From positions 1 to 64,000 of the forward strand of contig CAZFBA010000017.1 in assembly GCA_964517135.1 (NCBI GenBank): 64,000 bases of DNA, written 5' to 3'. Within the stretch, counting starts at the first letter, position 1. Each line of letters opens with the position of its first letter. Below the pieces are notes generated by a model. It was not told the origin of the DNA and did no database searches. It saw only the letters and a list, made by a program, of their open reading frames with translations. This stretch comes from CAZFBA01 sp964517135. Its GTDB lineage: Bacteria; Cyanobacteriota; Vampirovibrionia; JBFMGH01. Shown in pieces: positions 1 through 8,316 of the stretch. Position numbers and translations under genes: made by a program.

Positions 1-10
1 CCTTGTTTAA

Positions 11-253
11 GATCAGTGCATAACTTAAAAATTTTTCGATTTTCAAAACCCAGATACCGCCCACCCAAAAGGAAGGCATGGGGTCTCTTCTTTTTTAAAA
101 AAGAAGCAAAAACTTTTCACAACTGGCTTGCTGGCTTCGTATACGTGCTTTGAAAGCCCAGGCCAATCGACTCGTTCAACCCATATCTTCACTTTTAAAA
201 TTTTTGAAAATCGAAAACAGAAAATTGATTGTTATAGTTATGCATTAGTCTTT
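11..253. repeat. Foldback repeat family A, copy 1
   Basis: This is an interspersed element with two other clear copies in the window (40536-40925 and 55134-55313). The left end carries TGCATAACTT followed by TTTTTCGATTTTCAAAAC. The right end carries the inverse, TTTTGAAAATCGAAAAC followed by AGTTATGCA. Inside, ATGGGGTCTC and TTCAACCCAT form an inner inverted pair. This copy differs from the others in having a longer centre (about 85-165). No transposase is encoded, so it looks like a non-autonomous, MITE-like element. Confidence 0.75.
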
Positions 254-339
254 GTTTATTAATCCAACTTTTGCAGGATGGATAAAGCTAAACAAAAAAC
301 TAAAGTAATAATAAAGTTCACTCAAACTGGATTCAAATA

Positions 340-504
340 ATGGTAGATAGCAAACAAAAACACTCATTCAGGCTGGTTCTAGAAGAAGACCAGAACGAAG
401 CACTTAGAGAACTGGCATTTAAAATGCGTACAACAAAAACAGCCCTGATACGCAGGGCTATTGATAATCTTATAAACAATCTCGATACCGGATACCAGCA
501 ATAA
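340..504 (+). CDS. Small ribbon-helix-helix-like protein (54 aa)
   Basis: An ATG-to-TAA ORF of 54 residues, too short for most gene callers. It begins MVDSKQKHSFRLVLEEDQ and continues with ALRELAFKMRTTKTALIRRAID. The pattern is a short beta strand (HSFRLVLEE), then a helix, then a turn and a helix (RTTKTALIRRAI). This is the usual layout of CopG/Arc-type ribbon-helix-helix DNA-binding proteins, in which the strand residues contact DNA as a dimer. It lies just after repeat copy 1 and converges with deoB, whose stop is 2 bases away. No toxin partner is visible. The fold assignment is by pattern only. Confidence 0.5.
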   Translation: MVDSKQKHSFRLVLEEDQNEALRELAFKMRTTKTALIRRAIDNLINNLDTGYQQ

Positions 505-506
505 GC

Positions 507-1712
507 TTATTTCAGCATATTAACACCAGGCTCAACCCAGGGCATATCAAACCATTGGGCGACAGTACCTCCAACATCGGCGAAAGTCTTTCTGGTACCA
601 AGATTTTTAGGCTTGATATTGTTGTGATATACTATAACAGGAACTGCTTCACGTGTATGATCAGTGCCTTTTGCAGTTGGGTCACAGCCATGATCAGCTG
701 TAAAAATGAGCAAATCATCATCAGACAAAGCATTTAGCAATTCAGGTATATAACTATCAATTTCTTTCATTGCACCTGCAAAGCCTTCAGGATCATTTCG
801 ATGTCCAAAAAGCATATCAGTATCGACTAAATTAACAAAAATTAGTTCAATTTGAGGATTTTCGGGCTTGCTATATGCAATAGGATCAAGTTCAAGCGTT
901 CGTTTAATAGCCTTCAGAGTGATTTCTAAGCCTTCTTTGTTAGAAGCTGTATGGATGGCGTGCGTAACACCTGATTTTACGTATATGTCTTCTATTTTGC
1001 CTATAGCTATAACGTTACCCCCAATTTCCTGAACTCTATTAAGAATTGTTGATCGGGTAGGTGGCACAGAATAATCTCTTCTGGCTGCTGAAATTCTTTT
1101 ATAATTACCAGGAGCACCTTGAAAGGGCCTTGCTATAACTCTGCTTACTTTATGTTCATCGACAAGTATCTCTCTTGCCGTTTTACACCAGTCATACAGC
1201 TTTTCCAGCGGTATAGTATCAACGTGACAGGCAATCTGGAAAACACTATCGGCACTTGTATAAACAATAGGATATCCTGTTTTCTGGTGTTCTTCGCCAA
1301 GACGATTAATAATTTCGGTTCCTGATGCGGGTATATTGGCTAGAATTTTTTTGCATCCTGTTTTTTCGATAAATTTACTAATTACTTCTTCCGGAAAGCC
1401 TTCAGGGTAAGTTCTAAACGGTATATCCAGAACGATACCTGCTATTTCCCAGTGGCCTGTAGTAGTATCTTTGCCTTTAGACATTTCAGCCATAATGCCA
1501 TATGAGGCGATAGTTTGATCAAGAGGCGGTGTACCGTCAATATCAATAATATTACCCAAACCTAACTTTTGCAGGTTAGGCATATACAGGCCTCCAACTG
1601 CTCTGGCAACGTTACCAAGTGTATTACAACTAAGGTCATCTCCATAGTCTTGTGCATCAGGCAATGCCCCGCACCCACAGGCGTCAATAACAATTACAAT
1701 AGCTCTTTTCAT
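507..1712 (-). CDS. deoB: Phosphopentomutase
   Basis: Interconverts (deoxy)ribose-1-phosphate and (deoxy)ribose-5-phosphate in nucleoside catabolism and salvage, in the cytosol. The 401-residue length is normal for the family. The N-terminus MKRAIVIVIDACGCGALPDA holds the first metal-binding Asp (D10). TTTGHWE at 83-89 contains the phosphorylated threonine. DTDMLFGHR (about 298-306) and TADHGCDPT (about 339-347) supply the other metal ligands of the alkaline-phosphatase superfamily. A GGAG lies 9 bases before the ATG. It is a single gene with no nucleoside phosphorylase next to it. The assignment is secure. Confidence 0.96.
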   Translation of the reverse strand: MKRAIVIVIDACGCGALPDAQDYGDDLSCNTLGNVARAVGGLYMPNLQKLGLGNIIDIDGTPPLDQTIASYGIMAEMSKGKDTTTGHWEIAGIVLDIPFRTYPEGFPEEVISKFIEKTGCKKILANIPASGTEIINRLGEEHQKTGYPIVYTSADSVFQIACHVDTIPLEKLYDWCKTAREILVDEHKVSRVIARPFQGAPGNYKRISAARRDYSVPPTRSTILNRVQEIGGNVIAIGKIEDIYVKSGVTHAIHTASNKEGLEITLKAIKRTLELDPIAYSKPENPQIELIFVNLVDTDMLFGHRNDPEGFAGAMKEIDSYIPELLNALSDDDLLIFTADHGCDPTAKGTDHTREAVPVIVYHNNIKPKNLGTRKTFADVGGTVAQWFDMPWVEPGVNMLK

Positions 1713-1913
1713 TCATTAATACTCCATGTTTTTTGCAACCCTGGTAAAAAATCAGTGCAAAATTTATAACAACAAATCCATCATTAGTAATACATCAAAC
1801 ATCAGTTAATTAAATCATTGATCATAATATATATTAGCAAAGAAAAAGTTAGAATAGAAAAACTTCTCATATGATTAACATAGAGAGTTGCATAACAAAA
1901 TCCGAGTATAAAA

Positions 1914-1938
1914 GTTAGAAAACCGCAACAATTGCGGT
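1914..1938 (-). terminator. Rho-independent terminator of hup
   Basis: A perfect 7-bp stem, ACCGCAA / TTGCGGT with a CAA loop (1922-1938 on the + strand), lies 35 bases after the HU stop codon. Read on the minus strand it is followed by a T-rich tail. Confidence 0.75.
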
Positions 1939-1972
1939 CTTCTAATCTACAATTCTTTTTGAAATCAGGTAA

Positions 1973-2248
1973 TTACTTGTTAACGACTTCTCTGAATTGT
2001 TTACCAGGTGTAAAAACAGGAACTGTTTTAGCAGGAATCTTAATCTCTGCGCCAGTTTGAGGATTTCTGCCGGTTCTAGCAGCACGCTTACGGGGTGCAA
2101 AGGTTCCGAAGCCGACTAAAGTAACCTTTTTACCTTTTGCTACAGTTTTTGCAACTACATCAAGAGTTAAAGAAATTATCTCTGATGCATGTTTCTGGGT
2201 TGTTTTTGTCCTTTTTGCTACTTCCTGGACTAATTCTTCCTTGTTCAT
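1973..2248 (-). CDS. hup: HU-family DNA-binding protein
   Basis: A histone-like nucleoid protein that bends DNA as a dimer. Its 91 residues match the usual length. It starts MNKEELVQEVAKRTKTTQKHA and carries the conserved GFGTFAPRKRAARTGRNPQT arm (about 47-66), with the FxPGKxFRE signature at the C-terminus (FTPGKQFREVVNK). An AGGAG Shine-Dalgarno sits 7 bases before the ATG. It has its own promoter and terminator, so it is monocistronic. HU and IHF subunits are not always separable by sequence; the homodimeric HU reading is the simpler one, as only one copy is seen. Confidence 0.95.
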   Translation of the reverse strand: MNKEELVQEVAKRTKTTQKHASEIISLTLDVVAKTVAKGKKVTLVGFGTFAPRKRAARTGRNPQTGAEIKIPAKTVPVFTPGKQFREVVNK

Positions 2249-2285
2249 TCTATTCTCCTCTAACGATAGTTTTACAATAATTTTA

Positions 2286-2313
2286 ATTATATACGGTGCA
2301 ACAATTAAGACAA
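2286..2313 (-). promoter_or_regulatory. Sigma70-type promoter of hup
   Basis: On the minus strand, TTGTCT (2308-2313) is separated by 16 bases from a perfect TATAAT (2286-2291), about 40 bases upstream of the hup ATG. Spacing and position fit a housekeeping promoter. Confidence 0.6.
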
Positions 2314-2632
2314 TACTTTTTTTATAATATTTGCTCTGATTTTAATATTATTTTTGCATTATTTATCATTTAATGTCCCAAAACTCTTTATTTAATAGAG
2401 GTTTTGAACTGTTACAATTTATTTCTATAAATAATTAAGAATGTGAATATTAAGTCATTTTCAGGTTAAAATTTCTTAAATTATTCCTGTTCTTTGCGTC
2501 TTGAAATAATTATAAGATTTCATCATAGCAATAAGTGCATTTTTTAAGCTTACTTAACAATTAATTTAATAGTCTTTTAGCCTTTTATGTCAGGGTTTGT
2601 GCCGGATTGATAAGAAAAAGCCCTGTTTAGCT

Positions 2633-2641
2633 TGCTATAAT
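2633..2641 (+). promoter_or_regulatory. Extended -10 promoter of the AMIN/TPR gene
   Basis: TGC immediately before a perfect TATAAT (2636-2641) makes an extended -10 element. No good -35 box lies 17 bases upstream. The 5' leader would be about 60 bases and contains CAGGAGG (2686-2692) before the ATG. The rest of 2314-2632 is AT-rich and shows nothing else I can name. Confidence 0.45.
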
Positions 2642-2705
2642 AGTAAGAGTCACAATCTTCCTCTTTCTCTTTTGTAACGCTCTTTCAGGAGGTTTTCCGG
2701 TTTAA

Positions 2706-4640
2706 ATGAAGTTCAAAAAGACAATAACGGCACTAATACTGTTTTTGTTAATGACTTTACCTGCATATTCCTTTAAAACATCAACGATTACAGATGTTAT
2801 CATAGATAAATCTGGAGGCAAAAAGACTGAAATTAACCTGAAATCTCAGGGCAGCTTTAAATATTACATTCACGCAAAAGGAAATGAGTTAATTATTGAT
2901 TTAAAAGGAGCTAACTTTAATTCAGGCGTCATTAATACTGTAGATAAAGACAAACTTGATAATGATAATATAAAAAGCGTTTCATTAGAAAATATAGATA
3001 AAGATTTATCCCGGATTATTTTTGATCTAAAAGAAATAAAAGATTTTAAATTTGTTGTTGTGGCTGAAAAAGGCGACCCTGCCCCTTACGGGTTTGGTAA
3101 TGCCTTGAACGATAAGATCAAGCGGGATAAAAAAACTCCCCAAAAAGAGATCAGTAAATCAAAACAATCAGATGACCTTAATGCTCAAATTTATAGCTCA
3201 CCTGAATATTCAAATGTTCAGGCTCCACTTAGTGTGGTTAGAGAAGAAGATGAAAAAGCAAGTATAAGTTTTGAGAACACAGAAAATATTGATTTGATAA
3301 TACCTGAAAGCTTTAATTCTAACAACAGAAGGAAACCTGATACCAAATATGCAATCAGGCTAAATGAAGAAAGTATCCAGCTTCCTGAAAACTACTTTAA
3401 TGAAGCATATAACTATGAAGAGCCATCCCAAAAAGAGCCTGAAAACATTGTTGAAAAGTATAACGTATCAGTTGAAACCAGGCCCCCAGAACCTGAATAT
3501 AAGCCCATACCAGCTGATGAACTACTAAAAAGGCTTAACTCAGATAATGTTGAAATGCCAAGACTTGTAAAAGAGCCAGAAAAAGAGAACTCAGACAATG
3601 TCAATAGTACCAATAAGCTTGTTATAGAAGGAAAAGATCGTAATAATAGCATCATTTCTTCAGTAAAAGATATGCCAAAAGGACAATTTGTATCAGGACA
3701 GCTTAAAAATTACGAGCAAATGGCACCTGATGGCTCAAAAATCATTGAAATAACAAATACAGTAGAAAATAAAAGCGCTCCTAACCATTATTTTGAATAT
3801 TCAGGGAGCCTGCTAAAACCCAGAGAAATTAATTTATTGCCACTCGGGTTGGCAGAGCAGTTTGAAATTCAAACCAAATCAAAAAAAACAAACTTAAATG
3901 CACTGGCTCCCAAACCAACTTACACTTCTGATGGATCTCTGGCCCTGACTATTATTTCTGCTGACGGAATAGAAAATAAGGTAGCAGCTAAAAAGCCTGT
4001 GAAAAATGTTTATAATAACAATACCAGTACTGTAAACATTGATGACAAAAGAATAATTGAAATAAATCAAAAAGATGATGATCTCAAAGTTGAGTTCAAA
4101 AGACTTATACTTAAAGCAAAAGAACTCTACAATAGAAACCAGATCACTGAAGCTGAAAAGATCTACAAAAAAGCAATCTTACTTATGCCTGATCAACCCT
4201 GGGGATACATTACCCTGGCAGGGTTTTATGAAGTTCAAAAAAGGCATAATGATGCAATTAATGCCTATAATAAAGCATTAAATCTGCTGCCTGAAAAAGC
4301 AGAAATCATGTATAACCTTGCTATAAACTATTATAAAACAGGAGAATTTACTCAGGCTACTGATTATCTGCATAGAGTCATATCAACAGCCCCCGATTTT
4401 ACGCTTGCTTATTATAATCTTGGCACCATATATTACAAAATGAAAGACTATGAAAAAGCAATAGATTATCTGGAAAGATCCATACGCCTGAACCCGGTAT
4501 TAACAGATGCACATTTCAATGCCGGTCTCGCTTATGCAAGCGAAAATAAAACACCTGATGCTTTAAACCACTTTGAAAAATGCCTTTCAGTTGATCCAGA
4601 TGACAAAGAATGCTCTATAATGCTCTCAAGGCTTAAATAA
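2706..4640 (+). CDS. Secreted AMIN-like / TPR protein
   Basis: A 644-residue exported protein. Residues 1-22 (MKFKKTITALILFLLMTLPAYS) are a clear signal peptide. Residues about 27-120 have the alternating beta pattern and VxxxxLxGxxF-type spacing of an AMIN domain, which in other proteins binds peptidoglycan or localises envelope proteins; this match is from memory and moderate. A Glu/Pro/Asn-rich linker (about 125-455) follows. About five TPR units occupy 460-640, for example WGYITLAGFYEVQKRHNDAI. It probably serves as a periplasmic scaffold at the cell wall. It has its own promoter and is followed by an ABC transporter operon 93 bases downstream. The exact partner is unknown. Confidence 0.7.
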   Translation: MKFKKTITALILFLLMTLPAYSFKTSTITDVIIDKSGGKKTEINLKSQGSFKYYIHAKGNELIIDLKGANFNSGVINTVDKDKLDNDNIKSVSLENIDKDLSRIIFDLKEIKDFKFVVVAEKGDPAPYGFGNALNDKIKRDKKTPQKEISKSKQSDDLNAQIYSSPEYSNVQAPLSVVREEDEKASISFENTENIDLIIPESFNSNNRRKPDTKYAIRLNEESIQLPENYFNEAYNYEEPSQKEPENIVEKYNVSVETRPPEPEYKPIPADELLKRLNSDNVEMPRLVKEPEKENSDNVNSTNKLVIEGKDRNNSIISSVKDMPKGQFVSGQLKNYEQMAPDGSKIIEITNTVENKSAPNHYFEYSGSLLKPREINLLPLGLAEQFEIQTKSKKTNLNALAPKPTYTSDGSLALTIISADGIENKVAAKKPVKNVYNNNTSTVNIDDKRIIEINQKDDDLKVEFKRLILKAKELYNRNQITEAEKIYKKAILLMPDQPWGYITLAGFYEVQKRHNDAINAYNKALNLLPEKAEIMYNLAINYYKTGEFTQATDYLHRVISTAPDFTLAYYNLGTIYYKMKDYEKAIDYLERSIRLNPVLTDAHFNAGLAYASENKTPDALNHFEKCLSVDPDDKECSIMLSRLK

Positions 4641-4733
4641 ATAAATCTATTGTAAGTCAGGCATATTAATAATAAAATTAGTTCAAAGATTTATAAATAA
4701 AGGATTATTTAGTCTGGACAAAGTAAAACCATT

Positions 4734-5630
4734 ATGATCAGGGTTAATTCAGTTAGCAAAATATTTGATCGAAATGTCGCTATTGATGATATAAGTTTTG
4801 AGCTGATACCAGGCAAAATATTTGGACTTTTAGGCCCCAATGGGGCTGGTAAAACAACCTTGATCAGAATGCTGCTTGACATTATAAAACCTGATAAGGG
4901 AGATATTGAATTTGAATCAAGAAAACTAACACCTGAAGATAAGAATAAAATAGGCTATCTTCCTGAAGAAAGGGGCCTGTATAAAAACCAGAAAGTGCTT
5001 GATACACTGGTTTATCTGGCTATGCTCAAAGGTATGAACGAATCAAGTGCTAAAGAAAGCTCTGAATATTTCTTATCAAGGCTTAATATGGAAATGTATA
5101 AGGATCAAAAACTCAGCACACTCTCTAAAGGGATGCAGCAAAAGATTCAATTTGTTGCTACTATTATGTTTGAGCCTTCACTTGTTATTCTTGATGAGCC
5201 TTTTTCCGGCCTTGACCCACTAAATGCAAGGATCACAAAAGAACTAATTGCCGAACTCAAAAGACAGGACAGAATTATTGTTCTTTCAACACACCAGATG
5301 AACCAGGTAGAAGAACTCTGTGATACTGTCTTGATTATCAACAAAGGCAAAAAAGTTATTAATGGTCCGTTAAAGCAAATTAGAGAAGAATATTCTAAAA
5401 ATGAGTTGCTAATAAAATCCAGTGCAGACTATTCTTCAATTGAATCAATAGACCGAATAATAGGTGAATTGCAGGGAAAAACCCATCTCGTTTTAAAAAA
5501 TGGCTTTACTTCAACCAAACTGATAAAAGAAATTATCAACCAGAATGCCACTATAGAACACTTAGAGAAGAGGTTAATACCCCTGGAAGATATATTTATA
5601 AAGCTGGTAAGTGAACATGATTACAACTAA
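4734..5630 (+). CDS. ABC transporter ATP-binding protein, NatA/YhaQ type
   Basis: The ATPase subunit of an ABC-2 export system at the inner face of the cytoplasmic membrane. Its 298 residues hold Walker A GPNGAGKTT (34-42), the LPEER segment that often follows the Q-loop region in this subfamily (about 83-87), the signature LSKGMQQK (about 132-139), Walker B LVILDEPFSG (about 152-161) and the H-loop STHQ (about 190). The tail after about 215 resembles the DUF4162 extension of the NatA group. The gene overlaps the next one, the permease, by 20 bases, so translation is coupled. The substrate cannot be read from sequence. Confidence 0.93.
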   Translation: MIRVNSVSKIFDRNVAIDDISFELIPGKIFGLLGPNGAGKTTLIRMLLDIIKPDKGDIEFESRKLTPEDKNKIGYLPEERGLYKNQKVLDTLVYLAMLKGMNESSAKESSEYFLSRLNMEMYKDQKLSTLSKGMQQKIQFVATIMFEPSLVILDEPFSGLDPLNARITKELIAELKRQDRIIVLSTHQMNQVEELCDTVLIINKGKKVINGPLKQIREEYSKNELLIKSSADYSSIESIDRIIGELQGKTHLVLKNGFTSTKLIKEIINQNATIEHLEKRLIPLEDIFIKLVSEHDYN

Positions 5631-6909
5631 AACACTGATAATAGCTAAAAGAGAGTTTTTAACAGCAATAAGGCAAAAAATGTTTCTTATTGTGACATTT
5701 GGTATACCGCTATTCTTTATATTCATTGGCTCACTGTCATTACTGCATACGGTTTTTCTTGCCAGTGAAATAACACACAATATCAATTCAATCGGTATAG
5801 TTGATAAGGCTGATGTTATAAAATCAAATAACATTGAAGACCTTGTCAACCCAGATATATTGGGTATTAACCTGATCGATAAAGACAAAAGCACTCTAAA
5901 ACCTATTATTAAAAAGTTTCTTAAGAACCTTAAAATCTATCAATACGACAATTATGAAGACGGATTAAAAGACCTGGCTGAAAATAAGATACATGTACTT
6001 TACTATATCCCTAAAACATACGTTGAAGAAGGTGAAATAAGGTCATACTCAAGGAGTGCCAAGATCTTTACCGGTGGAGATTATTTCTTACGATGGGCTA
6101 TGAGGCATTCTTTACTTACTGATAAAGTATCACCCATTATATTAAACAGAATTCAGGATCCTGTTAGCCTTAACCACTATATTCTAGATAACCAGGGCGT
6201 AATAAGCCCTGAAGATGATATTAAATTCTGGGGATCATTGCTGATACCTTATCTGGCCAGCGGTATAATGATGTTAACAATCTTCATACCCTCAAGCTAC
6301 CTTTTACAGAGCGTCTCTGAAGAAAAAGAAAACCGTATTATGGAAATATTATTGTCTTCTGTCAGCGCTGAAGAACTCTTAACAGGTAAAATGATTGGCC
6401 TGGGTGCAGCTGGGTTGATACAGGCCTGTGTATGGCTTATTTTTATAGCTGTACCACTCTCAGTTGGTACAGTATTCTTTAGACTTGACCTGATTACAGT
6501 CTTTCTTTACTTTATGTATATTATCCTGGGCTTTTTGCTGTATGGCAGTATAATGGCAGGCATCGGTTCTCTCGGGCATGACTCAAAACAATCAGCACAA
6601 CTAGCAGGTATATGCTCTGCTATAAGTGTATTACCTCTTCTTTTTATGCCGCTTATAGTTCTCCATCCGAATGGAATACTCTCTCGCATAATGTCTTATT
6701 TCCCTTTTACCTCTTCAGTAACAATGATGGTAAGACTTTCTACTAACAAACTGGATATGATTGATGTATTGATAACTATTTTAATACTGGTTCCTTTTAT
6801 ATATTTAGTTATAAAGATGTCTGCAAGAGTTTTTAGAGTAGGCATCCTTATGTATGGCAAGCGATTAAGCTTTCGAGAGATATCAAAATGGATAAGAACA
6901 GCATCGTAA
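5611..6909 (+). CDS. ABC-2 type permease, NatB/YhaP-like
   Basis: The membrane subunit of the exporter encoded with the preceding ATPase. Its 432 residues follow the ABC2_membrane_3 layout. One TM helix lies near 22-44, then a large extracytoplasmic domain (about 45-210), then five TM helices (about 213-233, 266-290, 295-320, 333-352, 388-407). The conserved cytoplasmic coupling segment SEEKENRIMEILLSSVSAEE follows the second TM. The start overlaps the ATPase end by 20 bases, and the 3' end overlaps the lipoprotein gene by 22 bases. The substrate is unknown; Na+ or small-molecule export is known for relatives only. Confidence 0.88.
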   Translation: MNMITTKTLIIAKREFLTAIRQKMFLIVTFGIPLFFIFIGSLSLLHTVFLASEITHNINSIGIVDKADVIKSNNIEDLVNPDILGINLIDKDKSTLKPIIKKFLKNLKIYQYDNYEDGLKDLAENKIHVLYYIPKTYVEEGEIRSYSRSAKIFTGGDYFLRWAMRHSLLTDKVSPIILNRIQDPVSLNHYILDNQGVISPEDDIKFWGSLLIPYLASGIMMLTIFIPSSYLLQSVSEEKENRIMEILLSSVSAEELLTGKMIGLGAAGLIQACVWLIFIAVPLSVGTVFFRLDLITVFLYFMYIILGFLLYGSIMAGIGSLGHDSKQSAQLAGICSAISVLPLLFMPLIVLHPNGILSRIMSYFPFTSSVTMMVRLSTNKLDMIDVLITILILVPFIYLVIKMSARVFRVGILMYGKRLSFREISKWIRTAS

Positions 6910-7976
6910 CTAATACATATGTATTGCTAATAACTGCTATGGTTTTTCTGACAGCATGTGAACCACCTAAAAATCTCAGCGTGCCTGTTATACCAGACTC
7001 TGATACTCAAAGAATGGTCTGGCAATATTGGGCTGGGGGACAAAACATTTCTTCATCTCCTGCTTATCATAATGAAACAATCTATTTTGGAACCCATGAA
7101 GGCAAATTCCTTGCCATAGACGCTAATAATGGATATGAAAAATGGCATTTCAAAGCTAAAGATTACATATTTTCCAGCCCGGATATTGGTAATGACCATG
7201 TTTATTTTGGTTCTGCCGATCAAAATATATATGCCCTTGATGCTACAACTGGAGATGTAAAATGGAAGTATAAAACAGAAGGTGTTGTGAGCTCTTCTCC
7301 TGTTTATTACGATGGAACTATCTATACTGGCTCTTATGATGGCTATTTTTATGCTATTAATTCTGAAACTGGCAACCTTTTGTGGAAATTCAAAACAAAT
7401 GGCGGCATAAAAGCAAAAGCTGCTACTGACGGCAAATCAATATATTTTGGTACTGTTAGAGGCAATCTCTACTGCCTTGACCTAAAAACTCAAAAAATAC
7501 TCTGGGAAAATACCTTTGAAGAAAGAATTACAAGCGAAATAGCAATCGGGGGAGACAGCATATACATACATCCCCAGGGTAATAAACTTTATTCTATCAA
7601 TAAATACAACGGTAAATCAAATTGGGCATTTGAATTTAACTTTAGCAGTGAGTATGATTCACCTCCTGCATATGACAATGGCTTTATTTATATTGGTTCC
7701 AGAGAAGAGATACTTTATTGCATCAATGCTATAACCGGCAAAGAACACTGGCGATTTAAGGCAGGTGATTCTATATACCCTAAACCACTGATTCACGAAG
7801 ATACAATTTACACAGGCTCTGATGATAAGTATTTTTATGCTATCGATAAACTTACTGGAAAAGAATTGTGGCGTTTTAAAGCAACTATAAGAATAACCAA
7901 TCAGGCCTGCTATGGTAATGGTCATGTCTTCTTTATATCGCATCATGGTTTTCTTTATTGCCTCAGGCCAGACTAA
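6888..7976 (+). CDS. PQQ-like beta-propeller lipoprotein (BamB-like fold)
   Basis: A 362-residue lipoprotein. The N-terminus ends in the lipobox LTAC (C24 is the lipid-attachment Cys), followed by eight-bladed-propeller-type repeats of the pattern (I/V)Y(F/T)G...(I/L)YA(I/L)(D/N)xxTGxxxWxF. These run from about residue 55 to the end, for example FGSADQNIYALDATTGDVKW. This fold is shared by BamB of the outer-membrane assembly complex and by PQQ dehydrogenases. No catalytic PQQ residues are evident, so a protein-binding role is more likely. The 22-base overlap with the ABC permease ties it to that exporter, which is unusual for BamB itself. Confidence 0.8.
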   Translation: MDKNSIVTNTYVLLITAMVFLTACEPPKNLSVPVIPDSDTQRMVWQYWAGGQNISSSPAYHNETIYFGTHEGKFLAIDANNGYEKWHFKAKDYIFSSPDIGNDHVYFGSADQNIYALDATTGDVKWKYKTEGVVSSSPVYYDGTIYTGSYDGYFYAINSETGNLLWKFKTNGGIKAKAATDGKSIYFGTVRGNLYCLDLKTQKILWENTFEERITSEIAIGGDSIYIHPQGNKLYSINKYNGKSNWAFEFNFSSEYDSPPAYDNGFIYIGSREEILYCINAITGKEHWRFKAGDSIYPKPLIHEDTIYTGSDDKYFYAIDKLTGKELWRFKATIRITNQACYGNGHVFFISHHGFLYCLRPD

Positions 7977-8316
7977 CACCTCTTAAATCCATTTTAGCAG
8001 GCATTGATAGAAATATAATTCTTAAATATACCTTATAAAGAGTCTTTAGCTAAATGTGTCATATTTTTAAAAATACTACCCTTAAATAAAAATTTCTTAC
8101 AAAACATTAACGTATAAAATATCAAGTAAACACAGGCATTTTGAGGATAAACTTGCAAAAAATTAGCCCGGTTGTTCACTGCATCAATTATTTTATTTGC
8201 CAAAGGTGGCCATATTTAGAGATAATTCTAAAATGAAACGTGTCATTGAATTGATGCTTTGCTACGGGATTAATAAGTTTTAGAATAGTGACGAAAAGAT
8301 AGGTGGTAGTGTATAA
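7977..8316. other. Intergenic leader upstream of secD
   Basis: 340 bases without a convincing gene. The + strand has two tiny ORFs, one of 11 codons (8051) and one of 16 codons (8232); both are too short for a SecM/VemP-type arrest peptide. An AGGTGG motif about 10 bases before the secD ATG is the likely ribosome-binding site. I see no clear terminator for the lipoprotein operon. Confidence 0.4.

Noticed and set aside
3413..3655. Minus-strand ORF of 80 codons within the TPR gene
   Set aside because: It is Ser/Leu-rich antisense of a coding region with clear domains on the + strand, with no ribosome site; a shadow.
8232..8282. A 16-codon ORF upstream of secD as a SecM/VemP-type arrest peptide
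   Set aside because: Arrest peptides must be long enough to leave the ribosome tunnel and engage the Sec system; 16 residues are far too few, and there is no arrest motif or good ribosome site.
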